Shown here: positions 45,655-53,017 of the stretch, one piece after another
Numbering within the stretch: the first letter of the stretch is position 1
How the letters are laid out: every line of letters begins with the position of its first letter
Assembly: GCA_031548005.1 (NCBI GenBank)
Contig: JAVBRK010000001.1
Coordinates: forward strand, 40,924-104,923
Reading direction: 5' to 3'
DNA from: BNXB01 sp031548005
Lineage (GTDB): Bacteria; Bacteroidota; Bacteroidia; Bacteroidales; Azobacteroidaceae
DNA length: 64,000 nucleotides
Program-made: the position numbers and the translations under genes
The notes under the pieces: generated by a model
Seen by the model: the letters and a program-made list of their open reading frames with translations, nothing else
Told to the model about the DNA's origin: nothing
Database searches by the model: none

Positions 45655-45723
45655 GTGAAGGTAAAACTCAAAGGTTCAGAAAAATTGTATAAAAGCAATT
45701 GGTACGTTATTGAATTAGTGTGA
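45655..45723 (+). CDS. Possible 22-residue peptide
   Basis: GTG start 35 bases after the -7 box, stop TGA 45721-45723. The peptide is basic and then amphipathic: it starts VKVKLKGSEKLYKS and ends WYVIELV. Composition is coding-like (charged start, aromatic/aliphatic end) and the reading frame is free of rare clusters. I do not recognise it. It may instead be coincidental within a small RNA. Translation would need ribosome profiling or mass spectrometry. Confidence 0.3.
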   Translation: MKVKLKGSEKLYKSNWYVIELV

Positions 45724-45831
45724 ATTGAAGTGAATAAAAGTATGTGAATACCAATGTGTGTGTGATAATGTTCTGATTAACGTAGCTATTTCTGAGACTA
45801 ATGAGGAGGCACAGTTTAGGTTTATAAAAAC

Positions 45832-45879
45832 AGAGGCTGTTTCACAAAACGGTGCAACAGCCTCTACTTTTTACTTTTC
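45832..45879. terminator. Bidirectional intrinsic terminator
   Basis: AGAGGCTGTT (45832-45841) and AACAGCCTCT (45856-45865) form a perfect 10-bp stem, extended by an inner CAC/GTG. On the plus strand CTTTTTACTTTT follows. On the minus strand GTTTTTATAAA follows. It can end the small unit on one side and the outer-membrane-protein gene on the other. Confidence 0.8.
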
Positions 45880-45893
45880 ACTCCGGGAATGAT

Positions 45894-46541
45894 TTATTGG
45901 ATAGTCCAACTGAGCGATAATCCGACATTCAAAGTCTGGAAGTTAGTGTATTCCTGTTGCCAGACTTCATATTTATTAAAATTCATATTATATCCTGCTC
46001 TGAGTTTAAGAGCAAAAGGCGAATCGGCAAACTGATAGCGAATACCCACTTCCGGATTCAAAATAAATGCCCACTGGCTGTCAGCATCATCCAAGTCCTG
46101 CATCAGTGTTTCTTCAGTCAGATAATTCACACCCAATCCAAGACCGATATACGGTTCTATTTGTCCGTTGGTTACAAAATGATAGTAACCTCCCACCTGT
46201 ACCGGAGCGCTCACAATGTAGTTATAGCTGGCAGCAGTAATTGCAGTTACATTATTGGCTCCGTTATTGATATAATAGGTTTGGGAAGGTACATTTTCGC
46301 TAAAGGAGTTATAACCGAACTTGAATCCCAGCGAAAAAGCATCTGTCAAAAACACGTTCCCGGAGAAGAATCCTCCGCGAAGGCTGGTTTTAGAAATATA
46401 ATCCGAGAAACTTCCCATAGGCATGGCCACATCCCAACCCAAATCATAATACTGTTTTTTTGTCTGCGCCTGCAAATTTGTAGTTAAGGAAATAAATGCA
46501 AACAACATTACGGCAATTATCTTTTTCATATGCTTCATCAT
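45894..46541 (-). CDS. Outer-membrane beta-barrel protein
   Basis: Signal peptide ending LQAQ near residue 26 (two alternative N-terminal methionines, at 1-2 and 5). The body alternates polar and hydrophobic strands (NVFLTDAFSLGFKFGYNSF, PYIGLGLGVNYL, LNVGLSLSWTI) and ends in an aromatic or hydrophobic pair, giving an eight-strand OmpW/OmpX-like barrel. Ligand and role are unknown. It follows the DUF4136 lipoprotein by 19 bases on the same strand, so the pair is likely co-transcribed. Confidence 0.8.
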   Translation of the reverse strand: MMKHMKKIIAVMLFAFISLTTNLQAQTKKQYYDLGWDVAMPMGSFSDYISKTSLRGGFFSGNVFLTDAFSLGFKFGYNSFSENVPSQTYYINNGANNVTAITAASYNYIVSAPVQVGGYYHFVTNGQIEPYIGLGLGVNYLTEETLMQDLDDADSQWAFILNPEVGIRYQFADSPFALKLRAGYNMNFNKYEVWQQEYTNFQTLNVGLSLSWTIQ

Positions 46542-46560
46542 TTTTTAAGTTAGGAAATCA

Positions 46561-47196
46561 TTACTTGTTAAACTGAGGTGTTTGGCTGAAACACTGATCG
46601 ATTGCATCGGAAATCTGAGCATCGGTATGAGTGCCGGTATACAGTCCTCTGACAACTCCTGTCCAAACAGCATTGATCTTATTATCCTTCTGATTCTTCC
46701 GGTCAAACATATCGATGGCCAACACTCCGACCGTGTAACCACCCACCACTACCGGATATGGATATGGATAATACGGATAATAGCCGCAATCCCAATAAAA
46801 CCAGGAACAATATTCCCACCACCACCAAGGATAACTCACTGTTACATTGGTGTTCTTAACCAATGAAAGCATGACTCCAAGATCGGGATTTACTCCCTGA
46901 TAAGAAAAACCGGCATCTGTCAGGTTTTCCTTTACTTCATTTGCAAACTTCTGAAGTTGTGGATATTGTGGATTCGTAAGCACAACTTTCGTAGTAGTTC
47001 CATTATCTACTATCGCTACAGTGTCTGCAATGGAAAAGGTTTTATACCCTGTAAAATCTTTCGTCTGATCATAATTTGAAACAGACACAAATTGCTCATC
47101 GACATAATCGTCGTATCCGGGATACGATTCACAGGCAGTGAATGTTACTCCAAAGAAAAGAGCGGCAAAAAGTCCAGTTTTAATTCTCTTTCTCAT
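46561..47196 (-). CDS. DUF4136 lipoprotein
   Basis: Lipobox FTACE with Cys-22, then a DUF4136 domain (YKTFSIADTV near 51-60, LQKFANEVKENLTDAGF near 81-97). Residues about 120-150 are extremely aromatic (WWWWE, YYPYYPYPYP), a feature often seen at this point of the family. 211 aa; function unknown. The adjacent gene encodes an outer-membrane barrel, so an outer-membrane-associated role is likely. Confidence 0.85.
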   Translation of the reverse strand: MRKRIKTGLFAALFFGVTFTACESYPGYDDYVDEQFVSVSNYDQTKDFTGYKTFSIADTVAIVDNGTTTKVVLTNPQYPQLQKFANEVKENLTDAGFSYQGVNPDLGVMLSLVKNTNVTVSYPWWWWEYCSWFYWDCGYYPYYPYPYPVVVGGYTVGVLAIDMFDRKNQKDNKINAVWTGVVRGLYTGTHTDAQISDAIDQCFSQTPQFNK

Positions 47197-47414
47197 ACAA
47201 TTTCAATATTTATTAAGTTATCTACTAAGTTTCAAGGCGCTTCAATTGCATAAAAACATTTATTAACATGTAAATGTTCAAAAACAAATCAAAATTTAAG
47301 TTAAATTCCGATCTGCTTATGGCTTGACGGCTCCATATAAAAGCAAGTTTAATCATCTAAAAGGCAAACAAACTATCACAGAGATACTGATTACAGGACA
47401 ATTAAAATCAAGGG

Positions 47415-47445
47415 TTGTCAAAATCAGAAATATTCTGTAACTTCG
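47415..47445 (+). promoter_or_regulatory. Promoter for the dipeptidyl peptidase IV gene
   Basis: TTG at 47415-47417 (GTTG context), 20 bases, then TAACTTCG at 47438-47445, a one-mismatch match to TTTG-N20-TAnnTTTG. Transcription would begin about 40 bases before the start codon at 47491. Confidence 0.45.
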
Positions 47446-47490
47446 GCCTCACGAATTAATAATTTCAAAAAAATCCAATTCAACCAACTC

Positions 47491-49620
47491 ATGAAGCAAC
47501 GATTTTTTATCATTATCATGGTCCTGACTTCAGGGATGTCTTCTCTACCGGCCCAAAAGCAGAAACTGACACTAAAGGAAATCAATGACTATAGCTCTAC
47601 ACGCATAACCTCCAGCATAGCACAATCACACCGGTGGCTCGATGATGAGCATTATTTGGAAAGCGACCGTAGTATAGCTCAAACCTCCATTGTTGAGGTA
47701 AAAAGTGGAAATAAAACCAAACATGTTTCTCCTACAATGAATGACGGACTGTTCATCCAGTCCAACAGATTAATCTACCTTAAAAACAAAGAACGAAAGG
47801 TTTTATTAGGGGATGATTCCATTGAACGGAGCAACCTGGTATTATCTCCCGACAGTAATTGGGTAGCATATGTACTCAAAAACAACCTTTATGCAATGGA
47901 AATATCCTCCGGAAAACATATTCAGTTTACATCCGACGGTTCAGATGAAATATTAAATGGCATTGTTTCCTGGGTTTACTATGAAGAAATCCTGAACCAT
48001 GCCACTGCTGCTCTCTGGTGGTCGCCGGACAGCAAATATCTTGGTTTTTTTCGTACAGACGAATCAAAAGTACCTTTTTTCCCGATATTTGACGAAAAAG
48101 GTCAGCATGGTTCTCTAAAAATGACAAGATATCCAAAAGCAGGAGATCCGAATCCCGAAGTAAAAATAGGGATTGCCAGCATTGTAAATAAAAACGTTGT
48201 CTGGGCCGATTTTGACTCCAAAACAGATCAATATTTCGGAAAATCATTCTGGTCGCCAGATAGCCGTTCTTTATGGGTACAATGGATGCCGAGAGAGCAA
48301 AATCAACTGAAAATAGTTGCAATAGACATTAACACCGGGAAAAAGCAGGACATTTACAACGAGGAACAATCCACTTGGGTTGACTGGAAAGACGACGTAC
48401 ATTTCCTATCCAAACAACCGGGATTTATCCTTATAAATGACATTGATGGCTGGGAACAGTTATATTTATATAATACCAATGGCTCCCTGAAAAACAAAAT
48501 CACTTCAGGAAATTTCTGGGGGACAAAAATACTTCATATCGACGAAGCAAAGCAAACGATTTATTTTTCAGCAAGAAAAGAATCTCCGCTTCGTACCGAC
48601 CTGTATTCAATCAAGTTTAATGGAACTTCCCTGAAACGCCTGACTTTCGGAAATTATGATCATATGATTAATCTTTCTCCGAATGCAAAATATTTTATTA
48701 CCCGATATTCCAATGTTTCAACTCCTACAAAAATTTCTTTGGTGAGTGCGGAAAATGGAAAATTAATCCGGGAAATCGCAGACTCTAAAAGTGCTGAATT
48801 CGACCAGTTGGAACTGGCAACAACCGAAGTAGTATGGTATACCACTCCCGACGGGTTGAAGCTTCCGGCAATAGTTACGAGCCCTCCGAATATCGATCCG
48901 GCCAAAAAATACCCGGTGCTGATCAACATCTATGGAGGACCCAACAGGGGGAACGTAGTAGACCGCTGGTGGGGTGGCGGTTCCTGGCGTTCATACGAGG
49001 GAATTATATCTGTTGTATTAGATCATAGGGGATCAGGCCATTATGGTAAAAAAGGATTAAATTACATGCACCGTAATCTGGGAAAATACGAAATAGAAGA
49101 CTTTACAGCTTTTGTTAAACAATATTTGTATGAAAAGCCTTATGTCGATCGTTCCAGGATTGCAATCAAAGGACACAGCTATGGCGGTTACCTTACAGCC
49201 CTATCACTCACGAAAGCCCCGGAATATTTCAAATATGGAATCGCTGACGCCGGAGTAATGGACTGGAAGTTATACGATTCACATTATACTGAGCGGTATA
49301 TGGATACTCCGGAAAGTAATCCGGAAGGATATAAAGCAGGCTCAGTACTGACTTATGTAAAAAACTACCAGGATAACACCAATTTCATGTTAATCCGTCA
49401 TGGGGTAATCGATGATAATGTACATATGCAAAACAGCTTGCAGCTAATCGATCAATTGGAAATCAACAATCAGAATTTTGAGATGATACTTTATCCCGGA
49501 TTCACACACGTCTTTCTTGGCAATAAATATGCTGCGGTTCAAAATGATGAACTCCGTTTCTTATATAAATATTTATTGAACAAAGAAGTTCCGGAAGAGA
49601 TCTTGAGGAAAAACAGATAA
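47491..49620 (+). CDS. Dipeptidyl peptidase IV (S9B)
   Basis: Exported serine peptidase releasing X-Pro or X-Ala dipeptides. Signal peptide ending LPAQ near residue 22. Eight-blade beta-propeller (about 40-480) with the dipeptide-binding Glu pair 165/166 in VYYEEI. The alpha/beta-hydrolase domain has nucleophile Ser-563 in GHSYGG, Asp-641 in DDNVH and His-673 in FTHVF. 709 aa, full length. Its 3' end runs into the antisense AlbA_2 remnant by about 48 bases. Confidence 0.95.
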   Translation: MKQRFFIIIMVLTSGMSSLPAQKQKLTLKEINDYSSTRITSSIAQSHRWLDDEHYLESDRSIAQTSIVEVKSGNKTKHVSPTMNDGLFIQSNRLIYLKNKERKVLLGDDSIERSNLVLSPDSNWVAYVLKNNLYAMEISSGKHIQFTSDGSDEILNGIVSWVYYEEILNHATAALWWSPDSKYLGFFRTDESKVPFFPIFDEKGQHGSLKMTRYPKAGDPNPEVKIGIASIVNKNVVWADFDSKTDQYFGKSFWSPDSRSLWVQWMPREQNQLKIVAIDINTGKKQDIYNEEQSTWVDWKDDVHFLSKQPGFILINDIDGWEQLYLYNTNGSLKNKITSGNFWGTKILHIDEAKQTIYFSARKESPLRTDLYSIKFNGTSLKRLTFGNYDHMINLSPNAKYFITRYSNVSTPTKISLVSAENGKLIREIADSKSAEFDQLELATTEVVWYTTPDGLKLPAIVTSPPNIDPAKKYPVLINIYGGPNRGNVVDRWWGGGSWRSYEGIISVVLDHRGSGHYGKKGLNYMHRNLGKYEIEDFTAFVKQYLYEKPYVDRSRIAIKGHSYGGYLTALSLTKAPEYFKYGIADAGVMDWKLYDSHYTERYMDTPESNPEGYKAGSVLTYVKNYQDNTNFMLIRHGVIDDNVHMQNSLQLIDQLEINNQNFEMILYPGFTHVFLGNKYAAVQNDELRFLYKYLLNKEVPEEILRKNR

Positions 49621-49779
49621 AGTAATCAAATATCCATTCTTGCCGCTTCCCGGAAAATCGTTAGAAAACGCACAGATAGTCTGACAGAATTTATCGGCAT
49701 TGTCGATCGAAATCGTTCGCTCAGCATGATAACTTTCTGTATCAGTGAGGATATGTATGAGCTCGTCTTTGGTAATCAT
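49621..49779 (-). pseudogene. Truncated AlbA_2-domain (Schlafen-like ATP-binding) gene
   Basis: The first about 50 codons of a known type of AlbA_2 DNA-binding regulator: MITKDELIHILTD, then ERTISIDNADKFCQ and AICAFSNDFP-like segments that match the N-terminus of such proteins as I remember them. The open frame continues to 49573, but its last part is antisense to the DPP IV 3' end and has no family resemblance. The gene is cut off near 49621. Such proteins often accompany restriction or helicase genes. Confidence 0.6.
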
Positions 49780-49792
49780 TTTACAAATCTAA

Positions 49793-50482
49793 TCAATTTA
49801 AAGAGATCAAATAATCTAATCTAACAGTACGGGTAACCTGATTATGAGGAATCAATAGATACTTCCAAGGTTTACCGCCATTCGATAAAGTATATTCAGT
49901 TGCATATTTACAATATTTTTCGGCTGCCGCTTTTTTTGCTAATACATCTATATCTTGCATTTCATTGGCAGCTTTGGTTTCTATCATATATATGGCATTT
50001 TCTGTTTCAATAATAAAATCAGGTTCGTATCGCTTAGAATTATTATCCCAGTAAATGCGAAGTTGATTGGTTGCAGGACGTAACCATTTCAATACCGACT
50101 TATCATTCTCTAAAACAAACGCTAAATCCTGTTCTGTTTTGCTGTCAAATTTATATTCCAGATGACAGGATTTCTCGAATCCACGAAATACATATTTCGG
50201 TATCATGCTTGTTGGTTGAATTATTTCGCGGTAATCTCTGTAGCCCGAATTAATTAAAGCCGAGAAATTATGTTCTTCGATTTTTACAAATGGCAATACA
50301 TTGGGCTTCACATAATCGGGACGAGATAGTTCAAAATGTGCTTTCATCTGATTATAAATCTTTTCCGCAATGGCTTGTTTAAATTGAAAAACAACTTCTT
50401 TGATTTTTGCTGGATTGTCTAAATTCCCATTTATTGCCTCATAAGCAAAAAATTTTGCGTGATATGGCGTAATATTATGCAT
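49793..50482 (-). pseudogene. Chimeric helicase/PD-(D/E)xK nuclease remnant
   Basis: 229 aa from ATG 50482. Residues about 1-15 (HNITPYHAKFFAYE) resemble the N-terminus of DEAD/SNF2-type helicases found with restriction systems. From about residue 45 on the sequence matches the C-terminal region of type III restriction Res subunits: QPTSMIPKYVFRGFEKSCH near 91-109, then RYEPDFIIETENAIYMIETK near 158-177, a PD-(D/E)xK nuclease core. The helicase core between is absent. Such a composition implies an internal deletion. Homology is from memory. Confidence 0.6.
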
Positions 50483-50486
50483 CAAT

Positions 50487-50687
50487 TTACAACTTAGCGG
50501 AACGTTCTACAATTAAATCCTTCACACTCACCTGCAATATCTCTGCGATCTGATACAATGTTTCCAGAGGGGGCTGAATACGATTGCAAGCATAGCCGTT
50601 CACAATCTTAAAGCTTTTGCCGAGTTTTTCAGCAAGCCACGTCTACTTAATACCTTTTTCCTGCACAACTTCTTTTATGCGGTTCAT
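50487..50687 (-). pseudogene. XRE-family HTH gene with an internal TAG
   Basis: A 66-codon reading frame, MNRIKEVVQEKGIK then TAG (50643-50645) then TWLAEKLGKSFKIVNGY and a normal C-terminal half ending ERSAKL. Related helix-turn-helix regulators carry a Gln at this exact place (IKQTWLAEKLGKS), so CAG to TAG is the simplest change. It sits upstream of the nuclease remnant, where the regulator of a restriction system would be. Not found as an ORF because of the stop. Confidence 0.7.
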
Positions 50688-50884
50688 ATTCTTTTAATTT
50701 CATTATCGAAAGCAAATATAGGAAATTTAACTGGATAATTATGAGAAATCTGCTATTTCATACAGTTTGTTAAAAACTTCATCACGATTCGATAATCGAT
50801 AAACAACAACTTACTCCTTCATTTTCACCTTTTGTCTATATATGTGGAAAATCCAGCGCGCGTTGCCCCCGTGCGCCAAGCGAA

Positions 50885-51064
50885 GTTGACCCCTGTCGCC
50901 AAAATTAAAAATGACCCCTGTCGGGATATAATCCGGCAGGGGATTTTTACGTAATTTCGATTCCCGTCCTGACCGATGGGTTAAAACTAAAATTACAATG
51001 GCAACAAAATTAGCAGACATTCTTCATTGCTATGCAATGAAGATGGGGATAAAAGGTATCAGTA
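50885..51064 (+). mobile_element. Truncated insertion-sequence end (IS21-like)
   Basis: Two direct copies of TGACCCCTGTCG (50887-50898, 50912-50923), spaced 25 bases, typical of multi-repeat IS21-type ends. They are followed by a short hairpin (CCCTGTCGGGA/TCCGGCAGGGG) and the first about 22 codons of a transposase-like frame starting at ATG 50998 (MATKLADILHCYAM). The frame is cut at the DUF1080 gene boundary. IS21 assignment is by memory of the repeat pattern and is tentative. Confidence 0.45.
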
Positions 51065-51886
51065 CTACCTTTTTTCTTCAGACAAGTCCAGTAATTCAAT
51101 TTTACGAAACTCCACAGGATGACTTTCAGACTGCAATGCAATACGACCGGATTTCAAAGGACCGGGAATCACATTGGCTTCCGGATTCAGCCCTTTACCA
51201 TCCACAGTCAGCCGGCCATAAGTGATCACGGTATCTCCCTCCACAACATGATGAACAATGCTGTCACCGAGTACCACCATTTCAATAGTCACCCACTGGT
51301 CGCCGGGATAGGTTTTCGAAGACGAGTTGGTGCAATGATGGGCAACAGGTTCATCAGCAATAAAAATATCGGTTCCCGGAGTACATACATTCCCGGTAGG
51401 ACGTTCATCAGTTCCGTTGCCTCCCAGAAATTGCGCCTCGACTGAGGCGGGAAAGTCCTGATCGAGATGCATCGATTCGGGAGATTGTGCATGCAGCATG
51501 GCCCCACTGTTACGGTAAGCCCACCCTTCCCCATCAGAAAGCTGATTTCCGGTGAACCGGTACTCGACCCTCAATTTATAGTGGGAATAGTCTTTGTTTG
51601 TATAAATATGTCCGAAACGATTTTTAAACGTGTCGTTATAAGCATCATATGAAACCTTCAGTACACCGTTTTCCACACGGAATGTATTCCCGAAGTTATT
51701 TCCGGCCTCATACCCCCGGATTTTCACGATCCATCCGTCGAGATTCTTTCCGTTAAACAATGGAATCCAGTTTTCTTCTGTTCCGGATGATGTTGCAGCC
51801 TCATCTTTTTTTGTATTTTTGCAACTGATAAAAAGGCAACAAAGTACCAGTAACAATACAGCAACTACCGTAATATCTCTCCTCAT
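51065..51886 (-). CDS. DUF1080 lipoprotein (3-keto-disaccharide hydrolase-type)
   Basis: Lipobox FISC with Cys-22, an acidic Thr/Ser linker, then one DUF1080 domain: WIPLFNGKNLDGWIVK near 40-55, RNSGAMLHAQ near 125-134, and GRIALQSESHPVEFRKIELL near 244-263. Residue patterns match the domain found twice in the 41.4-42.7 kb gene. 273 aa. Anchored in the outer or inner membrane and probably acts on glycoside derivatives. It ends directly against the insertion-sequence fragment. Confidence 0.88.
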   Translation of the reverse strand: MRRDITVVAVLLLVLCCLFISCKNTKKDEAATSSGTEENWIPLFNGKNLDGWIVKIRGYEAGNNFGNTFRVENGVLKVSYDAYNDTFKNRFGHIYTNKDYSHYKLRVEYRFTGNQLSDGEGWAYRNSGAMLHAQSPESMHLDQDFPASVEAQFLGGNGTDERPTGNVCTPGTDIFIADEPVAHHCTNSSSKTYPGDQWVTIEMVVLGDSIVHHVVEGDTVITYGRLTVDGKGLNPEANVIPGPLKSGRIALQSESHPVEFRKIELLDLSEEKR

Positions 51887-51894
51887 GTTTATAT

Positions 51895-52278
51895 TTATTT
51901 CTGCTTAAATAAAAAATCTTTTATTTTTTTCAGGACAAAAACAGCCACAGCAGGCCTGGCACCTTTAAAGACAAAAGGTACTACTTCTAAAGCCATATCA
52001 AGCAGCGATCCGGCCACAGATCCGGAGGGCGCCGGCTTCCCGGACGGCGGATTTTCATCCTTTTTCCCAAAAGAAGGGATAAACCTCCTGATTGCCGGCG
52101 GAAAGTTCGACCTGACAGCAGTCGAGGCACTCCCCATCATCAGGGATCCGAAGTTATCCCGGAGGTATTCCCAATGCCCATCCAAAATTTCCAAACGGGC
52201 ATCAGACTCCGCCTGAAGCCGGACTCTTTGCATTTGTAAGCGTTGCAGGTGTGAGATTTTAAGCTTCTTCATTTCCAT
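51895..52278 (-). CDS. Small membrane-associated protein of the YtxH cluster
   Basis: Unrecognised 127-aa protein. N-terminal about 45 residues are charged and helical (LQRLQMQRVRLQAESDARL). A Pro/Gly/Ser-rich middle follows, then a hydrophobic C-terminal half (LEVVPFVFKGARPAVAVFVLKKIKD). It overlaps the previous gene by 20 bases and follows YtxH and a holin-like protein, so it belongs to the same membrane-stress cluster. Alternative start at 52272. Confidence 0.6.
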   Translation of the reverse strand: MEMKKLKISHLQRLQMQRVRLQAESDARLEILDGHWEYLRDNFGSLMMGSASTAVRSNFPPAIRRFIPSFGKKDENPPSGKPAPSGSVAGSLLDMALEVVPFVFKGARPAVAVFVLKKIKDFLFKQK

Positions 52279-52636
52279 CTATTTCATCCTCTTTTATAAG
52301 TCCCGACAGGAACAGATCTACGACCTTAGCCTGGATTTTTACCCGGTTGGCTATCATGATCCACAGGATAACCAGATATATTAAAGCTATTAATCCCATG
52401 CCGATGGCAATATGTCCCAACAAGCCTCCCAGCCAGAATCCCAAAGCTAAGAAAACAAACAATAAAGTAAAAAATACAACTAAAAAAACAGCCAGGCCAA
52501 ACAACAAAAGCGTAGCTGTTACACTTGTTTTCTCCACCAAGTCTAACTTTATTAACTTCGCCTTGACGTTTACATAGGCCGTCAGGTCTTTTTTTATATC
52601 CGAAAAAAGCGCCCCAAGATCTTTCTCTTTCTCCAT
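52259..52636 (-). CDS. Holin-X/YqjE-like small membrane protein
   Basis: Amphipathic N-terminus (about 1-40), then two transmembrane helices at about 37-65 and 70-95 with Gly-rich packing (LGGLLGHIAIGMGL), and a basic C-terminus. This matches the phage-holin-superfamily-III/YqjE group found with YtxH-like and YqjD-like proteins. Despite the name there is no sign of a phage here. It abuts ytxH (TAA directly followed by ATG). Confidence 0.75.
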   Translation of the reverse strand: MEKEKDLGALFSDIKKDLTAYVNVKAKLIKLDLVEKTSVTATLLLFGLAVFLVVFFTLLFVFLALGFWLGGLLGHIAIGMGLIALIYLVILWIMIANRVKIQAKVVDLFLSGLIKEDEIDGNEEA

Positions 52637-52897
52637 TTACGCTTCTCCTCCCTGGGCGGCTTTGGCACGTGAAATAGCGCTATGAGCCAGTGTATTGACC
52701 TTATCTACGGCCACATCCAACTCTTCGATGCCATCGTTTATCGCTTTGCTGATTTTCTTCTTTGCCTTATCGACCGTTCCTCCTATCTTGTCGATAATCT
52801 CATCACGATCATCACAGGCCGCAAAATAGCCGATTGCAGCGCCGACTGCAGCGCCAGCAAGTAATCCTAACAATAATTTTGAATTTTCCGGTTTCAT
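52637..52897 (-). CDS. YtxH-domain protein
   Basis: 86 aa: short N-terminal membrane anchor (LLLGLLAGAAVGAAIGYFA, about 8-26) followed by a charged helical region like apolipoprotein/LEA repeats (DEIIDKIGGTVDKAKKKISKA-type; given by position 32-52). Such proteins are stress-related membrane anchors. First gene of a three-gene minus-strand operon, transcribed away from guaA. A minus-strand -7 box TAATTTTG lies at 52945-52938. Confidence 0.82.
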   Translation of the reverse strand: MKPENSKLLLGLLAGAAVGAAIGYFAACDDRDEIIDKIGGTVDKAKKKISKAINDGIEELDVAVDKVNTLAHSAISRAKAAQGGEA

Positions 52898-52991
52898 GAC
52901 TTCTAATGATTTATTAAATTAGTTTGCAATTTTGAAACAAAATTACGACTCAATAAGTTGCCAAAATTACCTTTTTTTTAAATGAAATGCT

Positions 52992-52999
52992 TAATTTTG
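52992..52999 (+). promoter_or_regulatory. -7 element for guaA
   Basis: TAATTTTG 19 bases before the guaA start codon at 53018. It lies inside the longer open frame that begins at 52982, which is why the shorter start is preferred. Confidence 0.5.
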
Positions 53000-53017
53000 C
53001 GTACAAATTTGAATATT

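Larger units (their letters stand above)
45568..45893. other. 326-base gap holding a compact orphan transcription unit
   Basis: Contains a -7 box TACCTTTG (45613-45620), an AT-rich body of about 210 bases, and a strong terminator hairpin ending near 45879. Only one coherent small ORF (45655-45723) is seen. The region after that ORF, about 45724-45830, is Gly/Thr-codon-poor and repeats short GTG/ATG-rich motifs, giving no protein. Confidence 0.6.

Noticed and set aside
47245..47262. TGCATAAAAACATT resembling an ARG box half-site
   Set aside because: The second arm does not match and the neighbouring genes are unrelated to arginine.
50811..51020. 69-codon minus-strand frame over the insertion-sequence fragment
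   Set aside because: It reads through the terminal repeats and has no transposase features; the plus-strand frame at 50998 is the better remnant.
52982..53017. 12-residue N-terminal extension of guaA
   Set aside because: A TAATTTTG -7 element lies inside this stretch and the family begins at the HEKIVILDFG motif.
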